From contig NZ_JABX01000003.1 in assembly GCF_001469165.1 (NCBI RefSeq), positions 124,001-188,000 of the forward strand: a stretch of 64,000 nucleotides of DNA, given 5' to 3'. The notes under the pieces are model-generated. The model worked only from the letters and a program-made list of their open reading frames with translations, was not told the DNA's origin and searched no databases. This DNA is from Thiohalocapsa sp. ML1 (GTDB lineage: Bacteria > Pseudomonadota > Gammaproteobacteria > Chromatiales > Chromatiaceae). Positions 57,638 to 64,000 of this stretch are shown here, piece by piece (the stretch's first letter is position 1; each line of letters begins with the position of its first letter). The translations under genes were made by a program, and so were the position numbers.

Positions 57638-60600
57638 CACTCGGTCTCCAGTGCCGGTTGGTCCATGACGAGCCGCCCGGTGGGCTCGCGGCGAATGCGG
57701 TAGAAGTCGTGTCCGGAGGTGGTGAGCAGCACCTCTTGATAGGGTGCTGAGCCGAGCAGGTTCTTGAACACCTCGAGGCCCATGTAGAACCCTTGGCTTT
57801 CCTCTACCCCCGGTCGGTAGCCCTGGTTGAGACGCTGAAGCATCTCGAAGATGTCCAGGTTGATGGGCAGGCGCGGGTCGGCCCCGTGCTCCGCGCGGTA
57901 GCGCAGCACCAAGCGGCTCGGCATGTGCTCGATGAACTCCGCGTCGCGCGCCTCGTCGCTCACATCCAGGCTGAAGCGCTCGCGGGGGAAGAGGCGAAAG
58001 CTCTTGATGGTCCCCTTGTCCACCCGGCGGACCTGGAGCGCGAATGCGCCGCCCAGGCGGCCGGTGTCCGCCAGGCCCTCGCCCCGGTTGATGGCGTCGA
58101 TAAGCTCGGGCAGCACGGTTTCGGTGGAGACCTCGCCGCGGATGATCCCGAGCATTCGCATGCCCGCCCGGTAGGGCAGCATGGCGGCGACGGCAGGGTC
58201 TCGGCGCTCGAAGAATTGGCGACGCCGGGCCATGGCGAGATACTGCCGGTGCCGGGCCATGGCCGCGCGCTCGGCGTTGCCCTGATAGCCCCGGGGCAGC
58301 CGCTCGAACAGGCCCTTGAGCAGCTCCAGGTCGTAGCCCCCGCGCTCCGCGAAGCGGTGCAGCGCGGGCTCCTCGCCGGGGGAGACGAAGTCCAGGCCGC
58401 GGTCCAGCCGCGGGTCCGGCACCCGGCCCATATCGACCTGCTTCAGCAGCGTCAGCAAGCGGTCCCGGTTCTCGCCGTCGCCGCCCATCCAACTGTTGAA
58501 ATAGAACCCCTGGAGCACGGCCTGCGCATCGCCCGCGGCATACAGGGCGTGGATCTCGGCGCAGTTGCGGGTTCCGACCAGCATGAAGGCGAGCGCCGAG
58601 CGCAGATCCCTGAGCGTGATGTGCAGCCGCCCGCGCAGGTGGGTCAGTGCGTAGAGGGTCTCCAGGCGCTCGACGACCTTCTCGCCGGCGGTGCTGTCCT
58701 GGAAGGTCCGGACGTTGTGGCGCACGTAGCAGCGCGGGGCCAGCTCGCAGTTCTCGCACGCCGTCCAAAGGTCCAGATCGACGAGCCTCTCGATCATCCG
58801 CCGCAACAGGCTCTTGTGGCTGCCGCTGCCTGCGCGAGGCAGGGCGACGATGCTGCGCAGATTGAGATTGACCACCGCGATGCCGTCTTGGCGCGCCCCG
58901 GTGGCGAGCCCGCGGCGGACCACCTGGGCGAGCCCGGCGAAGTCGTCCCCCCGGGTCTCCAGAAAGTCGATCAGCCGCCCCTCGTTGATGGCGATGAGAC
59001 GGGTCTCGGTGCCAGGTGCTGCGGCGGCCGGCAGGGTGCCGTCGTCTTGCAGCGGGCCGGCGAACGGGCCGAGAAAGTCGAGCAGCACGCTGTCGCTGCT
59101 GCGCTCGCCCTCGTCCTGGCTGCCATCGTAGTTGCTGAGATAGACCCGGCCGTCCAGGGTGAAGCGGCAGCCGTTGACGCGCGGAGGGTCCATCGCGGCA
59201 CCGCGTTTTCTGGCGCGCTGCTCCAGCACCTGCAGAAATGCCGTTTTGCCGTCACCGGCGTTGCCGGTTACGACCACCAAGCGCAGCCCGCCGGCCAGCA
59301 CCGCCTCCACCAAGTCCTCGTCCAGGGCGGTCTCGACATAGAGCTTCTTGCCGAGCGCGTCGAGTCCGCGGGTACCGGCGTTGCTAGTGCGGCTTTGGCT
59401 GTAGAGGGTCAGCAGATAGTCGACGAAGGGGTTCCCCGGGGTTCCGGGTCGGCCCGAGCCAGGCGGCGCGAACCCTTCGATGCGATGGCCCGTCAGGTCC
59501 GACACGGCGGGCAGAACGACGCGCCGGGCTCGGGGGATGGCCTGGAGCGCATCCAGCACCTCGGCCGCGGACGCCGGACGCTCGGCCCGCCGCGGTGAGA
59601 TGAGCCGCTGCACCAGCTCCGCCAGGGCGCCGTCCAGCCCGTCGCCATCGGGAGCGCCGCGCGGGTCCGGCGCCAGGGCAGACAGGCTCGGCGCGCCATC
59701 CCAGGGCGGCCGCCCGGTCAGGATCTCGAACAGGGTCACGCCCAGGGCGTACAGATCCCGGTCCGCCAAGGTTTCAGGCGTCGCATCGGCCCCCGCGTCG
59801 AAGTCCGGCGGCACATAGCGGCGGGTGCCGCCGCCCAGGCCCTCGTCACGCTGGGTGTGCACCGCCACGTTGAAGTCGATGATGCGCACCCCGGCATCGG
59901 TCCAGAGCAGATTGCCGGGCTTGATGTCGCAGTGGTACACGTTGTGGCGGTGCAGGTGATCGAGCCCCGCCGCCACCTGCCGGCCCAGGGCCAGGGCATC
60001 CTCCGGGTCCATGGGGCCGGACCGCACCATATCCGCCACGTCCAGCCCGTCCACGTATTCGAAGACGAGGTACGGCGTGCGGTCCCCGGGCAGCACGTCC
60101 GCGTCCACCACCTTGACGACATTCGGGTGCTCGGGCACCCGGAGCAGGGTCTGGTACTCCTTCTTCAGCCGGTTCAGCGTGGACTCCCGGTCCCGCAGGA
60201 TCAGCTTCAGGACCCGGGTCACGTCGCCGAAGGTGTCGACCACCTTGTAGACCACCCCGAAAGCCCCCGGCCGGCCCAACTGCTCCATCACCACGAACTT
60301 CTGCCCCAGTCGGGTGCCGGGCTTGAGGGTGAGATAGTCCAGGGAGCCCTCGGCGCCCGGCATGTCTTCCCCCTCGGCCCGACGGCTTCCCGTCTGTTCT
60401 TGGCCGGTGACGATGGGCCTGAAGGCGGCCAGGGCCTCCGCCGCGCTCGGACGGGCGTCGATCTGGAAGGTGCAAAGCGATTGGAGCCAGGCGCCGAGCC
60501 CCTCCGGCAGGCCTGGTGCCAGGTCGCCGGCGCCCTGGGGGAAGACGGCGTTCAACGCAAACATGGCCGTGAAGTCGTCGAAGGGCCGCTCCCCCGCAAA

Positions 60601-61800
60601 CAGCTCGTACAGCACCAGTCCGGCGCTGAACACATCGGATGCGCCGGTGGCAGCCGACGGGCCGACATGCAGCTCGGGGGCCTGGTAGTCCCGATCCAGC
60701 TCCCCGGCGACCTGCTCCGCTACGGTCTGGCTGCCGCCCGGGACGGCGCGCGCGTAGTCGAAGCCCAGGAGCCGGGTATGCCCGTCTTGCCCCAGCAGCA
60801 CGGTCGCCGGACAGATGTTGCGATGCACCACGCCATGGGCATGGGCGTGGGCAAGGGCGGACAGGAGCTCCTCGGCGATCCGAAGCTTTTGGTCCAGGGT
60901 TAGCGCCAGGGCCGGGCGCTCCAGGTGCAGGCGCAGCGCCGAGCCGGGCACATCGTCGGTGACCAGCACATAGCCGGACTCGTCTTCCAACGGAAAAAAG
61001 TCCCGCGCGCCGACGATGCTGGCGTGGGGCGGCAGCCGGCTCAGGGCACGGTAGGCGTTGCCGATCAGGCGCCGCTCCGCCTCCCGCGACGGGGCGTCCT
61101 GGTAGGGGTCGGCGCGGTAGACGCGCAGGCGCACCGTGCCCGCCCGCGCGCCGGCGAAGGGGTTGGCGGCGCGGTACTCGGTATAGCCTTCGCCGCCGGA
61201 GATGCGCTCCACCACTTCCCAGTTGCCGTAACGGGCGGGGCCTTTGGGCTTGCGCACGGCGATCTTCAGCGCTTTCGAGATCGCCGAGATCAGCTTGCCG
61301 ACGGCGCGGTCGAATCGGCTCGGCACCCGCTCCGGGTCGGTGAAGAACGCCACCGCCTGCTCCAGTCGCACCACCTCGTCCGCGTCGCGCTCGGTGCGGT
61401 CGTCGAAGGCCGCGTCCGGCGCCGTCAGGATCACAGCGCTGCCGACAAAGATGCGCCCCAGCTCGGCATGGCGCGCCGGGTCGCTGTCCACGATCAGGCC
61501 CTTGAGCGCTTTGGCGTGACCGCGCAGCTTCAGCAGCGGGGACTTGAAACACTGCCGCCCCTGCGGGCACCAGTAGGACCCGTCCACCTCGATGCGCCCC
61601 CGGGTGCCCTTCACGTCCACCAGATACAGCGCATGCGGCGCCACCACCGCCAAGTCCACCTCGTAGCGGGTCTCGTTATGGAGAATCTCGAAGTTGTGGA
61701 TGACGGCGTAGCCGGTCGGCAGCCGGTCCCGCAGGTGCGCAATGGCGAGGCGCTCCGATTCGTTCACCGGCTCGCCGACGGAGATGACTTTGGCGGGCAT
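57637..61800 (-). CDS. mad6: MAD6/PglW-like NERD + dual protein kinase + P-loop protein
   Basis: 1387 aa. Domains in order: NERD nuclease-related domain (about 14-130; EVDLAVV, LVDVKG); kinase-like domain 1 (about 192-460); kinase domain 2 (about 501-760); and a P-loop ATPase-like region (GNAGDGKTA at 846-854) with a Cys cluster at 1015/1018/1024. Domain 1 looks inactive: HRN (326-328) replaces HRD, the DFG site reads GFD, and Arg replaces the VAIK lysine. Domain 2 looks active: Lys532, HCD at 623-625, DFN at 642-644. The layout matches PglW of BREX and MAD6 of MADS. Overlaps the S subunit gene as TAATG. Likely a signalling or phosphorylation hub of the defence system. Confidence 0.87.
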   Translation of the reverse strand: MPAKVISVGEPVNESERLAIAHLRDRLPTGYAVIHNFEILHNETRYEVDLAVVAPHALYLVDVKGTRGRIEVDGSYWCPQGRQCFKSPLLKLRGHAKALKGLIVDSDPARHAELGRIFVGSAVILTAPDAAFDDRTERDADEVVRLEQAVAFFTDPERVPSRFDRAVGKLISAISKALKIAVRKPKGPARYGNWEVVERISGGEGYTEYRAANPFAGARAGTVRLRVYRADPYQDAPSREAERRLIGNAYRALSRLPPHASIVGARDFFPLEDESGYVLVTDDVPGSALRLHLERPALALTLDQKLRIAEELLSALAHAHAHGVVHRNICPATVLLGQDGHTRLLGFDYARAVPGGSQTVAEQVAGELDRDYQAPELHVGPSAATGASDVFSAGLVLYELFAGERPFDDFTAMFALNAVFPQGAGDLAPGLPEGLGAWLQSLCTFQIDARPSAAEALAAFRPIVTGQEQTGSRRAEGEDMPGAEGSLDYLTLKPGTRLGQKFVVMEQLGRPGAFGVVYKVVDTFGDVTRVLKLILRDRESTLNRLKKEYQTLLRVPEHPNVVKVVDADVLPGDRTPYLVFEYVDGLDVADMVRSGPMDPEDALALGRQVAAGLDHLHRHNVYHCDIKPGNLLWTDAGVRIIDFNVAVHTQRDEGLGGGTRRYVPPDFDAGADATPETLADRDLYALGVTLFEILTGRPPWDGAPSLSALAPDPRGAPDGDGLDGALAELVQRLISPRRAERPASAAEVLDALQAIPRARRVVLPAVSDLTGHRIEGFAPPGSGRPGTPGNPFVDYLLTLYSQSRTSNAGTRGLDALGKKLYVETALDEDLVEAVLAGGLRLVVVTGNAGDGKTAFLQVLEQRARKRGAAMDPPRVNGCRFTLDGRVYLSNYDGSQDEGERSSDSVLLDFLGPFAGPLQDDGTLPAAAAPGTETRLIAINEGRLIDFLETRGDDFAGLAQVVRRGLATGARQDGIAVVNLNLRSIVALPRAGSGSHKSLLRRMIERLVDLDLWTACENCELAPRCYVRHNVRTFQDSTAGEKVVERLETLYALTHLRGRLHITLRDLRSALAFMLVGTRNCAEIHALYAAGDAQAVLQGFYFNSWMGGDGENRDRLLTLLKQVDMGRVPDPRLDRGLDFVSPGEEPALHRFAERGGYDLELLKGLFERLPRGYQGNAERAAMARHRQYLAMARRRQFFERRDPAVAAMLPYRAGMRMLGIIRGEVSTETVLPELIDAINRGEGLADTGRLGGAFALQVRRVDKGTIKSFRLFPRERFSLDVSDEARDAEFIEHMPSRLVLRYRAEHGADPRLPINLDIFEMLQRLNQGYRPGVEESQGFYMGLEVFKNLLGSAPYQEVLLTTSGHDFYRIRREPTGRLVMDQPALETE

Positions 61801-63203
61801 TAGGCGGCTCCTGATATCGGGCGCTCGACTGCGCTCCGCGCCTGCATTTCAAGGCGAATCGCTTCTGTTTGAAGCTGGGCGGCGCGGATAGCTTGAGATC
61901 CGATGGCTTCAACAACGTCGTCGCGCAACTTTGGAGCGATTACGCTGCCTATCTGCGCCACGTCTAGCGTCGGGATAGATGTCCCGTAGGCCCGTGCCTT
62001 GAGCTGACGACGCCCATACTCTGAGCGAAGGAAGATGAATAGGAACCCAGCCACGAAGTCCGCGCGGCAACCAACCCGTATTGCATGTTCGGAGACGGCG
62101 CCGTTCATCACTGCCCCGATTGGCAGGACAGGTAGGCCGATAATTCCAGAAAGCTGTCCGGAACGAGGAACCAAGACAGTGTTCTCGCTCACCTTGAGAT
62201 CTTCTAGGCCGCGTTGAGCCATTGCCAGAAAGGTGTCCGTTGCAGGGTCCGACCATTGAATCGCCGACGTACCGAAGAAGGGCAAACCGTAGCTGCTGTC
62301 GGTCACCGTCACGCGCTTGTAGCGACCGGGCTCGGCGATCGCTTCTGCGAGCTCGGACACGGTAACCGTTGCTGGGCCCGATTGGAGAGGCTGCAGCGCA
62401 TCCAAATGGAACTGACTGTGATAGAAGGCATCCAATCGGCGTACGATACGGCTACTGAGTGCCGCCGTCACGGAAAACGGTTGCACAGACCCCGGGTGCT
62501 TTATATCCGGGAGCCCCGCAGAGGCAATCAGCTCTCTTGTGGCTTTGCCGCCTAGCTTCGCCGCCTCTGCGCGACGCGCGGCAGCTAATTCCACAAGGTC
62601 GTGAATCTCCTCCTCCAGTTCCGCGCCCAATCTGGGCACCGGTACATTGGCAATATGCTCCGGCTCGATATGCTGAATGATTGCGCCGTAGGTGCCGGCG
62701 GTGACCAGGGGTACGCCGAAGCGGCTGGAGAGAAAGGCGTAGAGATAGCCGGGCGGGATGCGCACGGGGTCCGGACAGACCTTCATGATGTCCTGCGAGG
62801 ACCACATGCCAGCCATGTCCGGGCGGGCGTAGACCATGCGCCCGATGGTGCCAGAGCAGGAGATCAGGGTCATGCCCGGCCGCACTTCCAGGTGCCGGAG
62901 CTTGGGCAAGTCCGCGTGCTTGCGGCTCAGGAGCGGCAGGTGGGACAGGTCGGCCAGCAGCATGGAGCTGGAGCCGAGAAAGGGCACGCCGTGGGCGGGG
63001 TCGGTCACCCAGCGCCGCGAGAACTGGGGGCCGTTGAAGATCCCGCCCCCGGGCCCGGCGGTCAGCGACTTGAGCGGCTCCTTCGGCGCGTCCAGGCGGC
63101 GGATGCGCTCGCGGGCCTCCACCGCGCCGTACAGAAAGGGTCCCACGTCGAGGCGCCGCCGCTCGCCATGAATCCAACTGCTTGGGACGGCTTTGACCTT
63201 CAT
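61800..63203 (-). CDS. mad5: MAD5-like type I restriction specificity (S) subunit
   Basis: 467 aa. HsdS architecture: target-recognition domain 1 (about 40-190; PFLGSSSML, TLISCSGTIGRMVYA, IEPEHIANVPVP), a conserved helical spacer (EEEIHDLVELAAARRAEAAKLG), recognition domain 2 (about 270-430; LPFFGTSAIQWSD, VLVPRSGQLSGIIGLPV) and a second helix at the end. It would set the DNA sequence for a methyltransferase that is not in this window. First gene of the overlapping mad5-8 operon. The promoter-proximal half is GC-rich and the other half clearly less so. Confidence 0.87.
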   Translation of the reverse strand: MKVKAVPSSWIHGERRRLDVGPFLYGAVEARERIRRLDAPKEPLKSLTAGPGGGIFNGPQFSRRWVTDPAHGVPFLGSSSMLLADLSHLPLLSRKHADLPKLRHLEVRPGMTLISCSGTIGRMVYARPDMAGMWSSQDIMKVCPDPVRIPPGYLYAFLSSRFGVPLVTAGTYGAIIQHIEPEHIANVPVPRLGAELEEEIHDLVELAAARRAEAAKLGGKATRELIASAGLPDIKHPGSVQPFSVTAALSSRIVRRLDAFYHSQFHLDALQPLQSGPATVTVSELAEAIAEPGRYKRVTVTDSSYGLPFFGTSAIQWSDPATDTFLAMAQRGLEDLKVSENTVLVPRSGQLSGIIGLPVLPIGAVMNGAVSEHAIRVGCRADFVAGFLFIFLRSEYGRRQLKARAYGTSIPTLDVAQIGSVIAPKLRDDVVEAIGSQAIRAAQLQTEAIRLEMQARSAVERPISGAA

Positions 63204-63257
63204 GCCCTGCGCCGGCCTATGCCTCGGTGGTTGCGATCGGAAATCATGTCGCTATTT

Positions 63258-63677
63258 TTATTCGCCGAGAAGCTGCGGCGCACATAGGCTTGCGAATGCG
63301 CGCACCGAGACAATCCGAAAGGGCACCACGCGGGCCGCATCGTCGAAGTCGGCATCGCCGGAAATCAGAAAGTCGGCGCGGCCCGCCAGCGCGCAGTCGA
63401 GAAACTTCGCGTCCTTGCGGTCGCGTGGCAGGTCCATCCGTGCGGGCGCATCGATAGCTCGGGTTCGCCGGTGGAGCACGTCGAGCCAATGCGCGAGCGT
63501 CGCGCGCGAGAGGGCAAACTTGGGCCGGGCGAGCACGTTGCAATACTCGTCCATGATCGCTTCCGACACCAGCCATTCGCTGTCGGCGCGGTCGATACAC
63601 CAGAGCACGACCCGTTCCGGCAATCGGTCCCGATAAACGGCGGAGAGCAAGACATTGGTGTCGATGACCACCCTCAC
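63258..63677 (-). CDS. PIN-domain toxin-like RNase
   Basis: 139 aa. PIN fold with the acidic active site: Asp in VVIDTNVLLSAVY, Glu in DEYCNVLARPKF, Asp pair in DRKDAKFLDCALAGRADFLISGDADF. The type matches the putative toxin-antitoxin PIN family (COG1569). Its start overlaps the upstream small gene as ATGA, the usual antitoxin-toxin coupling. It lies 54 bases upstream of the S subunit gene on the same strand. Confidence 0.9.
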   Translation of the reverse strand: MRVVIDTNVLLSAVYRDRLPERVVLWCIDRADSEWLVSEAIMDEYCNVLARPKFALSRATLAHWLDVLHRRTRAIDAPARMDLPRDRKDAKFLDCALAGRADFLISGDADFDDAARVVPFRIVSVRAFASLCAPQLLGE

Positions 63678-63910
63678 CGGCCGCTCCGGTAGGCATCGAT
63701 CTCTTCGGCAATGTCGGCCTCCGTAATGCCCCGGGATTGGGGCAGAGACCGGATATGCTCGAACAGCGCGCGCCAGGTGTTCGGATCGTAGGCATCCGCT
63801 TGGGAGTCGACCAGTAGGACTTCCACGAGCGAGCCGGCGCGAAACGGCACGCCTTCCACGACCAATCGGCCCTGCTCGTCTACCTCGGCATAAGTCTTGA
63901 ACGCGTTCAT
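63674..63910 (-). CDS. small antitoxin-like protein paired with the PIN toxin
   Basis: 78 aa. Short N-terminal beta segment (YAEVDEQGRLVVEGVPFRAGSLVEVLLVD), reminiscent of AbrB/SpoVT-type antitoxins, and an acidic helical C-terminus (RGITEADIAEEIDAYRSGR) suited to cover the toxin active site. Identified mainly from its coupling to the PIN gene. Confidence 0.8.
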   Translation of the reverse strand: MNAFKTYAEVDEQGRLVVEGVPFRAGSLVEVLLVDSQADAYDPNTWRALFEHIRSLPQSRGITEADIAEEIDAYRSGR

Positions 63911-64000
63911 TCGATTTCTCCGACCTCCGATGGATATTCCGCTGCAGCGCCCGTTCGGGACTTGCCCAGGGGGCAGCTAGTCATATTCTTGACGGAATTG

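Noticed and set aside
50367-63203. BREX type 2 (Pgl) system, based on the PglW-like kinase
   Set aside because: No PglX methyltransferase, PglZ phosphatase or BrxC/PglY is present in the visible part; a separate S subunit and the giant HerA-type ATPase fit MADS better.

Overview
The window looks like a chromosomal segment of a high-GC gammaproteobacterium, most likely a purple sulfur bacterium or relative (Chromatiales). This is inferred from gene order and family types (envC-ctpA, secB-gpsA, glyQ-glyS-gmhB facing gyrB-recF-dnaN-dnaA, AAA/DUF1703 proteins, a cydAB-cydX oxidase), not from any phylogenetic marker test. No rRNA, tRNA, CRISPR array or insertion sequence was seen.

Layout. 0-6 kb: end of an S41 protease gene and envC (cell envelope), a thiol-type ArsR regulator next to a membrane rhodanese, secB, gpsA, trmL and a small conserved-looking protein with a clear terminator. 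6-15 kb: a KamA-type radical SAM protein, then a nitrogen control block (ntrC, ntrB, a DUF4124 protein, glnA) with a candidate NtrC site before ntrB and a candidate sigma-54 promoter before glnA, then a cation efflux gene. 15-29 kb: glyQS-gmhB, then the replication-origin region. gyrB, recF, dnaN and dnaA lie on the minus strand and rpmH, rnpA, yidC and mnmE on the plus strand, with DnaA-box clusters on both sides of dnaA and two parS-type palindromes inside recF. 29-37 kb: a corrinoid-type ABC importer operon ending in cobyrinate a,c-diamide synthase, then a GT2/GT39/PAP2 operon for lipid-linked sugar modification of the envelope. 37-44 kb: an accessory stretch with DUF4160/DUF2442, decayed gene remnants, HicAB, an isolated ruvB, repeat-rich DNA, a tandem-thioredoxin protein coupled to a GDSL lipoprotein, and a Fic protein. 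44-48 kb: cydA-cydB-cydX (cydX only 40 codons) and nikR.

48.6-64 kb: a defence-like island. A DUF1703 AAA/nuclease-like protein is followed by four overlapping minus-strand genes: a type I specificity (S) subunit, a 1387-aa NERD + double kinase + P-loop protein, a 568-aa unknown protein, and a 1855-aa HerA-like ATPase with a nuclease-like motif. Their order, sizes and domains match, from memory, mad5-mad6-mad7-mad8 of the methylation-associated defence system (MADS). A PIN toxin/antitoxin pair sits directly upstream of the S subunit. The partner methyltransferase and remaining genes should lie past the right edge, if present. This is the most interesting system in the window: a partly visible MADS-type locus with a nested toxin-antitoxin pair, a degenerate first kinase domain and apparent GC mosaicism.
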